Assembly (NCBI GenBank): GCA_958295745.1
Contig: OY282370.1
Coordinates: 2,516,548 to 2,580,547 of the forward strand
Origin: an uncultured Acidimicrobiia bacterium
GTDB lineage: Bacteria; Actinomycetota; Acidimicrobiia; Spongiisociales; Spongiisociaceae
Direction of reading: 5' to 3'
Length of the DNA stretch: 64,000 nt
Shown piece after piece: positions 35,829-45,272 of the stretch (its first letter is position 1; each line of letters opens with the position of its first letter). The position numbers and the translations under genes were made by a program. A model generated the notes under the pieces. That model saw nothing but the letters and a program-made list of their open reading frames with translations, made no database searches and was not told where the DNA came from.

Positions 35829-36836
35829 ATGACGAAACTGACCAGATCTATCGTCAGGAGTGCCTGGGTGGTCGTGTTGGCGGCGCTGGCGTTGGTGACG
35901 GCGGCCTGCGCCGATGAGGACACGAGGGGGCGCTCGCCCGACGATCCCATCAGGATCGCCTTGGTGGCGCCCAGCGCCAGCAACGACCTGGCCTTCACGC
36001 AGAGCATGGTCGATTCTCTGAACCGGCTGGCCGAGGAATACGAGATCACCATCGACGTCACCGACGGCACCTTCGTGATCGAGGACGCGGCGGTCGCCGT
36101 CCGCAGCTACGCCGAGGACGGCTTCGACATCGTGCTCGCCCACGGGTCCCAGTACGGGGGGTCGCTCTCGGAGATCGCTCCGGATTTCCCCGACACGGTG
36201 TTCGCCTGGGGAACCAGCCGCGACACGTTCGGTCTATCCAACGTCTACTCCTACAGCGTCGCTTCGGACGAGGGCGGTTACGTGAACGGGGTCATGGCGG
36301 CCCACCTGACCGATTCGAAGGTCGTCGGCGTGGTAGGTCCGATCGAGGTGGGCGACATCAAGGCCTACATCGACGGGTTCGTCAACGGAGTGGATGCCAC
36401 CGATTCCTCGGTGACGGTGAACGTCAACTACATCGACTCCTTCAGCGATGTTGCGCTGGCCGCCGAGGCCGCCCAGGCACACGTGGAGGCGGGCGCCGAC
36501 GTCATGACCGGCGTCTCGCAGATGACGGTGGGGGCGACCGGCGTGGCCAGGGAGCACGGGTCCCTCTGGTTCGGCGCCCAGTCCGATCAGACACCGCTGG
36601 GCGAGGAGATCGTGGTGGCTTCCGTGGTCTATTCCTGGGAATACCAGCTCCGCCAGATCGTCGATGACATGCTGGCGGGCGAGGTCAACGGACGGGTGAT
36701 AGTCGCCGACCTGGCGAACGGCGGTCTGACGATGGTCTACAACCCCGGATTCTCGCTTTCCGACGAGGTGAAGTCGGCGGCCGATGCGGCCGAGGCGGGC
36801 CTGAAGGACGGCTCGATCTCGACCGGCGTCCAATAG
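35829..36836 (+). CDS. BMP-family ABC substrate-binding lipoprotein
   Basis: 335 aa. The signal peptide ends in a lipobox (ALALVTAACADED). The body has the PnrA/BMP layout: IRIALVAPSASNDLAFTQSM, DIVLAHGSQYGGSLSEIA, PDTVFAWG and HVEAGADVMTGVSQMTVGA. BMP proteins bind nucleosides or related compounds. The start at ATG 35829 is set by AGGAGG 7 bp upstream; an ATG at 35793 overlapping the previous stop is less likely. Permease and ATPase genes of the same system follow. Confidence 0.93.
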   Translation: MTKLTRSIVRSAWVVVLAALALVTAACADEDTRGRSPDDPIRIALVAPSASNDLAFTQSMVDSLNRLAEEYEITIDVTDGTFVIEDAAVAVRSYAEDGFDIVLAHGSQYGGSLSEIAPDFPDTVFAWGTSRDTFGLSNVYSYSVASDEGGYVNGVMAAHLTDSKVVGVVGPIEVGDIKAYIDGFVNGVDATDSSVTVNVNYIDSFSDVALAAEAAQAHVEAGADVMTGVSQMTVGATGVAREHGSLWFGAQSDQTPLGEEIVVASVVYSWEYQLRQIVDDMLAGEVNGRVIVADLANGGLTMVYNPGFSLSDEVKSAADAAEAGLKDGSISTGVQ

Positions 36837-36850
36837 CCCCCGCCCGGCGA

Positions 36851-36877
36851 ACCCCCGGCAGTCACCCTGCCGGGGGT
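36851..36877 (+). terminator. 11-bp perfect hairpin between binding protein and permease genes
   Basis: ACCCCCGGCAG (36851-36861) pairs exactly with CTGCCGGGGGT (36867-36877) around a 5-base loop. There is no U-run, so it more likely stabilises the binding-protein mRNA or causes partial attenuation before the permease genes, as in many importer operons. Confidence 0.6.
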
Positions 36878-36909
36878 ACATCTCCCGAGCGGTGCACAGG
36901 TAGGAGAAA

Positions 36910-38076
36910 ATGCCCTCCCTGAACCGGGGGCGGTTCCTGGCCCGGCTGTCAGGTCCGGGGGTGCTGGTCGGTGCGGTGCTGGCCGCGGCCGTCATCGGCG
37001 CGGTCATGCTGCTGGCGCTGGACGCCAATCCCCTCGCGGGGTACGGGGCTCTCGTCGCGGGGGCTTTCGGCGGCGGCAAGAACCTAGCCGACAGCGCCCT
37101 GAAGGCCATGCCGCTGCTCCTGGTGGGGGTGGGGATCACCATCGCCTTCCGGGCGGGCGTGATCAACATCGGAGGTGAGGGTCAGATCATCGCCGGTGCG
37201 ATCCTATCGACCCTGTTCGTGCTGGGCTTCCCCGACATCCCCAGGTTTCTGCTCATTCCTCTGGCCATACTGGTCGGTGCGGTCGGAGGCGCCTTCTGGG
37301 GCGGTATGGCCGGGGCCCTCAAGGCCTATGCGGGGGTCAACGAGATACTGAGCACGATCATGCTCAACCTCGTGGCGGTCCAGATACTCAACCTGCTGCT
37401 GCGCGGGCCGCTGATGGACCCGGGCGAGATCGAGCGGGGGTCGCGGATCCCCCATACGGAGCGCCTGAGCGGCAACGCCGACCTGCCGATCCTGCCGGGC
37501 GGCACCCGGCTCCACCTCGGGGTCGTCATAGCGGTGCTCATGGCCGTGGCCTGCTATTACCTGTTGTTCCGCACCACCCAGGGGCTGCGGCTCCGGGCGG
37601 TGGGACACAATCCGCACGCCTCCCGCTACGCCGGCATGTCAGTCGAGCGCAGCGTGGTGCTGGCCTTCATGTACAGCGGGGCCATGTGCGGGATCGCCGG
37701 GGTGACCCTGGTGTTCGGCAGCCTGGGCCACCGGCTGGCCACCGACGGCGGCGCCACCACCTTCACCGGGGCGGCCGGTTTCAACGGCATCGTGGCGGCC
37801 CTGTTCGGGGGGTTGCATCCCCTGTGGACCATCCCGGCCTCGTTCCTGTTCGGCAGCCTGCTGGTGGGCGCCAACGCCATGCAGCGGGCGGTGCAGGTTC
37901 CGGCCGCCCTCATCCTGGCCCTGAACGGCCTGGTGGTGGTGTTCGTGGTTGCCAGCATGCAGGCCCGGGCCCGGCTGTCGGCGGCGGCCGCCCTGTTGCG
38001 GGCGGAAGAGGGCCTGTCTTCCGACCCGGCGGCGCCGGCGGGGGAAACGGAATCCGTGCGGGAGGCGCCTCCGTGA
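36910..38076 (+). CDS. ABC transporter permease, BMP/nucleoside type (YufP-like)
   Basis: 388 aa, about ten membrane segments. The conserved block IAFRAGVINIGGEGQIIAGA (residues 78-97) and AGVNEILSTIMLNLVAVQIL are typical of the first permease of BMP-type nucleoside importers. The C-terminal tail is polar. ATG follows TAGGAGAAA. The stop overlaps the second permease start as GTGA. Confidence 0.93.
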   Translation: MPSLNRGRFLARLSGPGVLVGAVLAAAVIGAVMLLALDANPLAGYGALVAGAFGGGKNLADSALKAMPLLLVGVGITIAFRAGVINIGGEGQIIAGAILSTLFVLGFPDIPRFLLIPLAILVGAVGGAFWGGMAGALKAYAGVNEILSTIMLNLVAVQILNLLLRGPLMDPGEIERGSRIPHTERLSGNADLPILPGGTRLHLGVVIAVLMAVACYYLLFRTTQGLRLRAVGHNPHASRYAGMSVERSVVLAFMYSGAMCGIAGVTLVFGSLGHRLATDGGATTFTGAAGFNGIVAALFGGLHPLWTIPASFLFGSLLVGANAMQRAVQVPAALILALNGLVVVFVVASMQARARLSAAAALLRAEEGLSSDPAAPAGETESVREAPP

Positions 38077-39005
38077 GCGATTTCTTCACCGTCTCGGTCC
38101 TCCTGGCGACGGTGGCGGCGGGCATCAGGCTGGCCGCCCCGTTCCTGCTGGCCGCCTTGGGCGAGACGCTGGGCCAGCGCAGCGGCGTCCTCAACCTGGG
38201 GGTCGAAGGGGTGATGCTGCTGGGTGCCTACGGGGCCTACTACGCGACCCTGCGGACCGACAGCGTCCTGCTCGGGATCCTGGTCGGCCTAGCGGTGGGG
38301 GCGTTCATGGGCGTCGTCTACGGGGTGGTGACCCTGGCGTTGAAGGCCGAGCAGGGCATCAGCGGCATCGGCGTCTTCATCTTCGGCTTGGGGCTCAGCG
38401 ATCTGCTCTTCCAGAGGCAGGTGGGGACGCCGACACCCATCGACGGGCTGCGCGACTGGGAGGTCCCGCTGCTGGGCGGCCTGCCCTGGATCGGGGAGGT
38501 GCTCTTCCACCAGAACGTCCTCGTCTACGCGGCCTTCCTGCTGGTCCCGGTGCTCTGGTATCTCATCTACCGCACCCCGTTCGGGATGAACGTACGGGCC
38601 GTGGGGGAGACCCCCGAGGCCGCCGACAGCCTCGGGGTAAGCGTGAACGGGACCCGGTACCTCACCATCCTCATCGGCAACAGCATGGCCGGTCTGGCCG
38701 GCGCGGCCCTCGCCTTGGAGCTCGGCATCTTCCAGCAGAACCTGACCAACGGGCACGGGTTCATCGCCATCGCCCTCGTCTACTTCGGCGCATGGCGCCC
38801 GGCGGGGGTCATGGCCGGATCGCTGGTGTTCGGGCTGGTGTCGGCGACGGTGCTCCAGTGGAAGACCCTGGGCATCGTGGCGGGCACCACCGCCAGCATC
38901 GTGGGCATGTTCCCGGCGGTTCTCACCATCCTGGTGCTGGTCATCGTCTCCCGTCGCACCGGGGCGCCGTCGGCCCTCACCCGCCCCTTCGAACGGGGCC
39001 GGTGA
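38073..39005 (+). CDS. ABC transporter permease, BMP/nucleoside type (YufQ-like)
   Basis: 310 aa. GLRLAAP-like start (IRLAAPFLLAALGETLGQRS) and GVLNLGVEGVMLLGAYGAYY correspond to the second permease of BMP-type importers. About eight membrane segments are visible. The GTG start overlaps the previous stop, and its own stop overlaps the ATPase start as GTGA. Confidence 0.93.
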   Translation: MSDFFTVSVLLATVAAGIRLAAPFLLAALGETLGQRSGVLNLGVEGVMLLGAYGAYYATLRTDSVLLGILVGLAVGAFMGVVYGVVTLALKAEQGISGIGVFIFGLGLSDLLFQRQVGTPTPIDGLRDWEVPLLGGLPWIGEVLFHQNVLVYAAFLLVPVLWYLIYRTPFGMNVRAVGETPEAADSLGVSVNGTRYLTILIGNSMAGLAGAALALELGIFQQNLTNGHGFIAIALVYFGAWRPAGVMAGSLVFGLVSATVLQWKTLGIVAGTTASIVGMFPAVLTILVLVIVSRRTGAPSALTRPFERGR

Positions 39006-40546
39006 TCGTCGTGGCCCCGGCGGGAAAGGGCGGGATGCTCCTGGAGATGGAGGGGATCACCAAGCAGTTCCCCGGCGTCCTGGCCAACGACCGGGTCGAC
39101 TTCGACGTGCGCTCGGGCGAGGTGCACACCCTGCTGGGCGAGAACGGGGCCGGCAAGAGCACCCTGATGAAGGTCCTCTACGGACTGTACCCGGCCGACG
39201 CGGGGGAGATCCGGCTGCGGGGCGAACCCGCGGCGATAGGATCGCCCTCCGACGCCATCGAGCACGGCATCGGCATGATCCACCAGCATTTCATGCTGGT
39301 CCCGACCCTCACCGTGGCCGAGAACGTGGCCCTAGGGCTGCCGACGGGGAGCCGTGTCAGGCAGGATCTCAGGCCGGTGCGGAAACGGATCCGGGAACTG
39401 TCGGACGCCTACGGGCTGCAGATGGATCCCGAGGCGTACATCTGGCAGCTGGCGGTGGGGGAGCGCCAGCGGGTGGAGATCATGAAGGCCATCTACCGGG
39501 ACGTCTCCCTGCTGATCCTCGACGAGCCGACCTCGGTGCTCACCCCTTCGGAGGTGGACGACCTGTTCGTAACCCTCCGGCGGATGACCGACGACGGGCG
39601 GGGCTTGGTCTTCATCTCTCACAAGCTGCGGGAGGTCATGAGCCTCTCGGACCGCATCACCGTGCTGCGCGGCGGCCGGGTCACCGGGCGCACCGTCCCG
39701 GACGAGACCAGCCGGGAGGATCTGGCGCACATGATGGTGGGCCGCGAAGTCCGGCTGGCGCCCTCCCGCATCGAAGTCGAGACAGGGGAGGTGCGGTTGT
39801 CGATGAGCGGGCTGAACGTGGCGGGCGACCGGGGCGCCCCGGCGGTGATCGATTTGGATCTGGCGGTGCGCGGCGGGGAGATCGTCGGTATAGCCGGAGT
39901 GTCGGGAAACGGCCAGAGGGAGCTCGCCGAGGCGCTCGCCGGCCTCCGCCCGGTCGAATCGGGGAAGGCGGCCATGGGCGGCGCCGACACCACGGACATG
40001 ACGCCGAAGGAGATCCGCCGACTGGGGGTCTCCTACATCCCGGAGGAGCGGATGAGGGACGGGGCCATCGGCGATTTCAGCGTGGCGGAGAACCTGATCC
40101 TGGTCGACTACGACTCGCCGCCGATGAGCCGCCGGGGTTTCCTCGATTTCAAGGAGATAGAGGAGGGGTGCTCGGATCTGGTGGAGCGCTTCACGGTCAA
40201 GACCCCGTCGCTGGACACCCCGACCAGCCACCTGTCCGGCGGGAACATCCAGAAGTTGATCATCGCCCGGGAGCTGTCCAGCGATCCGGCGGTGCTGATC
40301 GCCTCGCAGCCCACCCGCGGGGTGGACATAGGCGCCGCCGAATACATCCACTCGGTGCTGATGGAGCGGCGGGCGCAGGGCACCGCCATCCTGCTCATTT
40401 CCGAGGACCTAGACGAGGTGATCGGCCTGTCCGACCGGATAGCCGTCATGTTCGAGGGGCGGATCATGGGGGTGCTTGACAAGGAGGAGGCCACCGTCGG
40501 GCACCTAGGCCTGCTGATGGCCGGCGTGGCCGACGACGCCGCCTGA
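39002..40546 (+). CDS. ABC transporter ATPase, two-domain (BMP/sugar type)
   Basis: 514 aa with two nucleotide-binding domains. Domain 1: Walker A GENGAGKST, signature LAVGERQRVEI, Walker B LLILDEPTSVL. Domain 2: degenerate Walker A GVSGNGQRE, signature LSGGNIQKLIIAREL and SQPTRGVD, the usual asymmetry of RbsA/YufO-type proteins. The GTG start overlaps the second permease stop; a later ATG in GGMLLEMEG would shorten it by 13 residues. It ends the importer operon. Confidence 0.94.
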   Translation: MIVVAPAGKGGMLLEMEGITKQFPGVLANDRVDFDVRSGEVHTLLGENGAGKSTLMKVLYGLYPADAGEIRLRGEPAAIGSPSDAIEHGIGMIHQHFMLVPTLTVAENVALGLPTGSRVRQDLRPVRKRIRELSDAYGLQMDPEAYIWQLAVGERQRVEIMKAIYRDVSLLILDEPTSVLTPSEVDDLFVTLRRMTDDGRGLVFISHKLREVMSLSDRITVLRGGRVTGRTVPDETSREDLAHMMVGREVRLAPSRIEVETGEVRLSMSGLNVAGDRGAPAVIDLDLAVRGGEIVGIAGVSGNGQRELAEALAGLRPVESGKAAMGGADTTDMTPKEIRRLGVSYIPEERMRDGAIGDFSVAENLILVDYDSPPMSRRGFLDFKEIEEGCSDLVERFTVKTPSLDTPTSHLSGGNIQKLIIARELSSDPAVLIASQPTRGVDIGAAEYIHSVLMERRAQGTAILLISEDLDEVIGLSDRIAVMFEGRIMGVLDKEEATVGHLGLLMAGVADDAA

Positions 40547-40614
40547 GACCGCCGAGGCTGCGGGCGGCGGCCGAGGCTGGGGCGGCCGTCTTTCTCGAAA
40601 GGTGGTTCATCCCG

Positions 40615-42255
40615 TCATCGGCGTGGGCGTTTTCTCACGGCGCCGGGTCTCGGATGCGGTACCAGCACGCCGGGGTTGAGTATCCCCTTCGGGTCGAGAT
40701 GCGCCTTGGCGCGGGCCAGGACATCGCCGAACAGGGGCGGCCGTTGTTTCTCGTACCACGGCTGGTGGTCGCGTCCGACGGCGTGGTGGTGGGTGATCGT
40801 GCCGCCGTTGTCGATGACCGCATCCGAGACCATGGCCTTGATGGTGCGCCACTGGTCGAGCATTCCGTCGGGGTCGGCGGCGCAGTGGAAGGCGAAATAG
40901 GGGGCGGGGCCGTCCGGATAGGCGTGGCTGAACCGGCATGAGACGGCGCCTTCCCGGCCGGTCGCTTCGCGGATCGCCTCCCGCGCGGCTTCCCGCACCG
41001 CGTGGTAGAAGGCCTCGAACCGGTCCCAGGTGATGGCCGACTCGAAGGTGTCCGAGATAATGCCGAGGGGCGTGAGCACCTCCCGGTTGTAGGGCATCTT
41101 GATGAAGGCCTCCCGCCAGGCCCCGACCGTTCCTTTCAGATGGGCGCCGGGGTCGGTCCGCCAGTCGGCGTCGGGCAATCCTCCGTGATCTAGACAGATC
41201 TGCTCGGCGCGGTCCATCCAGGCGTCCACCGGATGGTCGGACGACTCGAACGACACCACCATCAGGGTGAACGAACCGTCCCCGGCGCCGTTCACCGCCA
41301 GCTCCACCCCGTCGACTATGCGGACGTTGGCGGGAAACAGGCCGGCCTGGGATACCTCCCGCACCGCCCCGGCGGCTTGGAGGAAATCCGGGAAGCGGAA
41401 CCCGGCCGCCGCCTTGTGCCTTACCCTTCCCTGGACGCGCACCCAGGCCTCGGTGATGACGCCCAAGGCACCCTCCGAGCCGATCAGGAGCCGGTCCGGG
41501 CTGGGGCCGGCGCCGGAACCGGGCAGCCGCCGTGATTCCATCACCCCGGCGGGGGTCACGCATCTCACGCTCTCCACCAAGTCGTCGATGTGGGTGTAGA
41601 GGGTGGCGAAGTGGCCGCCGGAGCGGGTGGCGATCCAACCGCCCAGGGTCGAGTGCTGGAAGGACTGGGGGAAGTGGCGGAGCGTTACCCCGCGGGGCTT
41701 GAGGGCGGCCTCGAGCTCGGGACCCCGCGCCCCGCCCTGGATACGGGCCGCCCTGGACTCGGTGTCCACTTCGAGCACCCGGTTCATGCGGCTCATGTCC
41801 AGGGTGACGACGCCGTTGTATTCCCCGCCGATGTCGGGTGTGACACCTCCCACCACCGACGAGCCGCCGCCGTAGGGAACCAAAGCCGCCCTAGCCTCGC
41901 CCGCCCATTGCATCAACGCCGCTATATCGGCCTCGCCCCGCGGATAGGCCACCACATCAGGCGCATGGGCGAAATCCCCGGCGAAGATGCGGATCGAGTC
42001 GGGCTGCGACTGACCGAAGCTGTGCAATACCCGCTCGTAGGGTTCCTGCGTACACATGGAGGCCAGAGCGGCCGGCGGATCCAGCCGAGGCGGCGGCAGC
42101 GGTATCTCGTCGATGGGCGGCGGACTGCTGTCTCCGGTGTGATGGCCGTGGATGCCGAAGCCGCGGGAGAGGGTCGAGAGCAGAGCCTCCCGGTCGCGAG
42201 CCGGCAGCCCATCCCCCTCGCACCCCCACCCCCAGTACTTGAGCCGCTTCGCCAT
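40615..42255 (-). CDS. FAD-linked oxidase (AGPS/glycolate-oxidase GlcD-like)
   Basis: 546 aa. The PCMH-type FAD domain has VVAYPRGEADIAALMQWAGE, VPYGGGSSVVGGV and STLGGWIATRSGG; the cap domain ends with THHHAVGRDH, which matches the His-rich motif of alkyldihydroxyacetonephosphate synthase, and DPKGILNPGVL closes the protein as in 2-hydroxyacid oxidases. The N-terminus MAKRLKYWGWG also fits the AGPS-like group. It would oxidise a hydroxy acid or act in ether-lipid-like chemistry; which one is open. It is convergent with the importer operon. Confidence 0.92.
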   Translation of the reverse strand: MAKRLKYWGWGCEGDGLPARDREALLSTLSRGFGIHGHHTGDSSPPPIDEIPLPPPRLDPPAALASMCTQEPYERVLHSFGQSQPDSIRIFAGDFAHAPDVVAYPRGEADIAALMQWAGEARAALVPYGGGSSVVGGVTPDIGGEYNGVVTLDMSRMNRVLEVDTESRAARIQGGARGPELEAALKPRGVTLRHFPQSFQHSTLGGWIATRSGGHFATLYTHIDDLVESVRCVTPAGVMESRRLPGSGAGPSPDRLLIGSEGALGVITEAWVRVQGRVRHKAAAGFRFPDFLQAAGAVREVSQAGLFPANVRIVDGVELAVNGAGDGSFTLMVVSFESSDHPVDAWMDRAEQICLDHGGLPDADWRTDPGAHLKGTVGAWREAFIKMPYNREVLTPLGIISDTFESAITWDRFEAFYHAVREAAREAIREATGREGAVSCRFSHAYPDGPAPYFAFHCAADPDGMLDQWRTIKAMVSDAVIDNGGTITHHHAVGRDHQPWYEKQRPPLFGDVLARAKAHLDPKGILNPGVLVPHPRPGAVRKRPRR

Positions 42256-42551
42256 GTTCTCCCGACTTCATTCTCCGGCGCCGTTCAAGCGGCCACGATA
42301 AACGCCGCCCTTGTCACAGGGTAATGGTAGGTTGATGCGATGATGTACGAACATGGGTTCGACCATACAGATGCCGGCAAACCCGACACGATGGAATCTG
42401 CCTGCTTACCATTGCGGCGGGGTACCAGTGGAGGAGTTTGGAAGCCCCCCGCTATGAACTCGGTCGAGCGGTGCGCGGATGCGGCCGGGTGATAGCGGTT
42501 CCCTGAAGGTCCCTGTGCAACAACGGGATGGGGGCCTCGTAGGAGGGGCCG

Positions 42552-42828
42552 CTACTCAGCGACGGCGATGTGGCGGTGGGGGTTTTCGTGTAGGCCTTCG
42601 AGCCGGGCGATGCCCCTGCCGTTCGCCGTCACCTCGCGGGCCAGGAAATCGAACCGCGTATCCGTCCGGTCGAACCGCTCGTCCACTCGGTCGAACCTCT
42701 GCTCGGACCGCTTCTCCAACCGATCGAACCGTTGTTCAGGCCGTTTTTCCAACCGGTATCTGGTGACGCCAGACCAGCACGGCTACGGTGATGACTACCG
42801 TCGGAGTGATCCATTCAAAAATATCCAT
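42552..42828 (-). pseudogene. membrane/coiled-coil protein, frameshifted copy
   Basis: The first 28 codons encode MDIFEWITPTVVITVAVLVW plus RHQI, as in the intact neighbour. The sequence CAGATACCGGTTGGAAAAA then contains one extra base compared with CAGATCCGATTGGAAAAA in that neighbour, and the frame ends at a nearby TGA. The coiled-coil part (EQRFDRLEKRSEQRFDRVDE ... HIAVAE) remains open in another frame. Part of a tandem duplication of about 400-500 bp that extends into the upstream non-coding region. Confidence 0.8.
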
Positions 42829-43036
42829 GCTCATATCTTACGGTATAAACAGGCGGAAACGAACCCCCTTGTTCCGCGATTTTTGTCGCTCGCGAGGCGG
42901 GTGCGTCCATTCACTGCCCTCGCCCTCGAGTTGTGGGATCCCGACGCTGGTGTGATATTCGGGTGGGTCGTCCCTGTTTTGGGGAGAGGTGGTGTGGTCC
43001 GTCTCGGTTGAGGTCGGCTTTGATTCGAAGGTGCCG

Positions 43037-43354
43037 TTACTCGGCGGCGGCGATGTGGCGGTGGGGGTTTTCGTGTAGGCCTTCGAGCCGGGCGATGCCT
43101 CTGCCGTTCGCTGTCACCTCGCGGGCCAGGAAATCGAACCGTGAATCCGTTCGGTCGAACCGCGTATCCGTCCGGTCGAACCGCGTATCCGTTCTGTCGA
43201 ACTGCTCGTCCACTCGGTCGAACCTCTGCTCGGACCGTTTCTCCAATCGGTCGAACCGTTGCTCGGATCGTTTTTCCAATCGGATCTGGTGGCGCCAGAC
43301 CAGCACGGCTACGGCGATGACTACCGTTGGGGTGATCCATTCAAAAATATCCAT
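43037..43354 (-). CDS. small membrane-anchored coiled-coil protein with heptad repeats
   Basis: 105 aa. One N-terminal membrane helix (ITPTVVIAVAVLVW, residues 7-20) is followed by strict 7-residue repeats (EKRSEQRFDRLEKRSEQRFD, then RFDRTDT three times) forming a charged coiled coil, and a conserved tail (FDFLAREVTANGRGIARLEG). Similar small proteins occur in actinobacteria and resemble the tail-anchored shafts of membrane scaffolds; no function is known. The copy at 42552 has fewer RFDRTDT units, so the repeat number is variable. Confidence 0.72.
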   Translation of the reverse strand: MDIFEWITPTVVIAVAVLVWRHQIRLEKRSEQRFDRLEKRSEQRFDRVDEQFDRTDTRFDRTDTRFDRTDSRFDFLAREVTANGRGIARLEGLHENPHRHIAAAE

Positions 43355-43445
43355 GCTTGTATTTTACAGGATAAACAGGCGGTAGGGAACCCCCTTGTCT
43401 CCGCGAGGTATTGTCACTCTCGAGGCGGGTGCGTCCGTTCACCGC

Positions 43446-44254
43446 GGAGCCGAGACCAAGTCGAGTACGTCACAAGTCAATGTTCCATTGTAGGATTCGC
43501 CCGACCGAGTTCCATTTCTACCCATCATAACGCAGCCGCGCTCATGGTGCCATAAGGTTGCACCCAGATTCCTCCCAATCCTCCGCGAACGCGATTCGAG
43601 CTTCCCAGTCCCAAGAACCCGACCTGCGATCTTCCACCATTCCGGCGATTAGAGCATCGCAGGTGGTCTCATAAACTCTTGGCGGGTCGTCGCGGGTCTC
43701 CGCCTCCGCAGGCCGAGACCGCTTGGTGGGATACTACCACCCAAGAGACGGCTACCACCCTCTGGGTGGTCCACCAGCGAAGTCCAGGACTGCCCGGGTG
43801 CCAGAGTTGAGTCCACGGACGTGGTGTACGGGGGGTGGGAGTTCTTGTATTCGGGTGACCACCGCCAGCGACCGCCGCTCCCACCAGAGGTGTAGCGTTG
43901 TGAGATTGCCCGTGCCGGATAGACTTCCCGAGCGGACGACTGTCTGATCGCGTCCATCGGCAATCCACTTCGATCAGCTTCTTCCTGTAGCCCCTCCCTC
44001 TCACCTTACGTCCGCGGCAGCCTGATCATACCCATGCTCCTACAGCCGCCGTGGTAGTCGTACGGGTTTGCACTCGCGGTAAGAGACTGCTAAGGTTACG
44101 GAAATGTAGTTACGAAGATGGAATTAGCTCCTAATATAGGTAACTACATAGTAGTAAAGTGATCGGGAGCCGCTTAGCCACTCCCGATCTCTGGAATCCT
44201 TGGTGTAGATCCACCCAGGATCCATTTCCGGTTATCCGGGAGGAAGGAGTCCTA
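43446..44254. other. about 800 bp without a recognisable gene
   Basis: Several overlapping short frames occur on both strands, none with a recognisable product or a supported start. G+C content drops near 44.08 kb. Two inverted repeats are present: GTAGTTAC/GTAACTAC (44106-44113 and 44140-44147) and GATCGGGAG/CTCCCGATC (44161-44169 and 44181-44189), the latter about 65 bp before the next gene; they may be regulatory or mark the edge of an inserted island. Confidence 0.5.
44161..44189. promoter_or_regulatory. 9-bp perfect inverted repeat upstream of the MBL gene
   Basis: GATCGGGAG and CTCCCGATC are exact reverse complements separated by 11 bases, located 66 bp before the ATG at 44255. It could be an operator or a hairpin. 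Confidence 0.4.
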
Positions 44255-45272
44255 ATGGGATATGAAGTAGATTTTCTTGCTGTGGGCAATGGTGCACGGA
44301 GCGGTGACGCCATTCTGATGCGTTGGGGTAATCTCAACAGAGGTGGCGATCAGCAGACGGTGGTTGTGGTTGACGGAGGTTTTGATGACGATGCCGATAA
44401 GATTATTGGACATATGGAAAGTTACTACAAGACTGATAGGGTAGACCTTGTAGTTTCCACCCATCCGGATGCTGACCACGTTAATGGCCTTCGAGGGGTT
44501 TTGAGAAAGGCGGATGTCAAGAAGCTCTGGATGCATCGACCCTGGAACCATGTCAATTCCATTTCCCAAAAAAATAAACTTAAAAACAGTTTAGGAGCCG
44601 CCTATGATCTAGAGAAGATTGCTGTACAACGAGGGATCTTAATTAAAGAACCCTTTCCTGGTGTTACTATTGAAGGTAATGCTGGCCTTCTACAGGTAGT
44701 AGGTCCCACAGTTTCCTACTATGAAGAATTAAATCCCCAGCTTTGAAGCTTTGGTAGGGACAAGTACTGCTACTAGACAAGAAGGGTCAAGAGAAGAAAA
44801 CTGGTGGACTGAGACTTTGGATGATAAGGGTGAAACGACCGCCGAGAATAATTCCAGTTCTGTTCTCGGATTTCAGTACAGCAATTCTAAAATCCTTTTG
44901 ACGGGTGATGCAGGTATACCTGCGCTGAACCGTGTAGCCGACTTTCTTCAGCGCTTGCATTGGTTGCAAAATCTTCAGTTTGTCCAAGTACCTCACCACG
45001 GTAGCAAGCGTAATGTTGGCCCTGATGTTCTTAATCGTATACTAGGACCAATCGTGCTTGAAAATAATATACGTGGTACTGCTTTCGTATCGTGTGCTCC
45101 AGATGGGCGTCCTAAACATCCTCATAAAAAGGTAACAAATGCCTTCAAACGTCGCGGCTTTCCAGTGGTTGAGACAGCGGGTAAAAATATTTTATATCGC
45201 CATGATACTCCTCAAAGACCTGGATGGGTCTCGACTCAGTATCTTCCACTCTATTCTATAGTGGAGGATTGA
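44255..45272 (+). CDS. ComEC-like metallo-beta-lactamase fold protein, interrupted by a +1 frameshift at CTT TGA
   Basis: Two frames, 44255-44746 (163 aa) and 44733-45272, together make one MBL protein of about 338 residues. The first has SGDAILMRWG, VVDGGFDDD and the metal motif THPDADHVNGL; the second has ILLTGDAG and VPHHGSKRN, as in the MBL domain of ComEC/Rec2. The frames meet at CAG CTT TGA A (44738-44747): slipping forward by one base from CTT to TTT continues as GAA GCT TTG GTA. This is the slippery site used in prfB, so a programmed frameshift or a simple mutation is possible. The gene is A+T-rich compared with its surroundings and coupled by ATGA to a membrane-protein gene. GGGAGGAAGGAG precedes the ATG. 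Confidence 0.78.

Noticed and set aside
43649-44004. Two overlapping minus-strand frames of 104 and 111 codons
   Set aside because: No recognisable motif, no ribosome-binding site, and composition similar to random frames in the gap.
44161-44189. Inverted repeat as an attachment site or transposon end
   Set aside because: No second copy at the right side of the island and no recombinase or transposase gene nearby.
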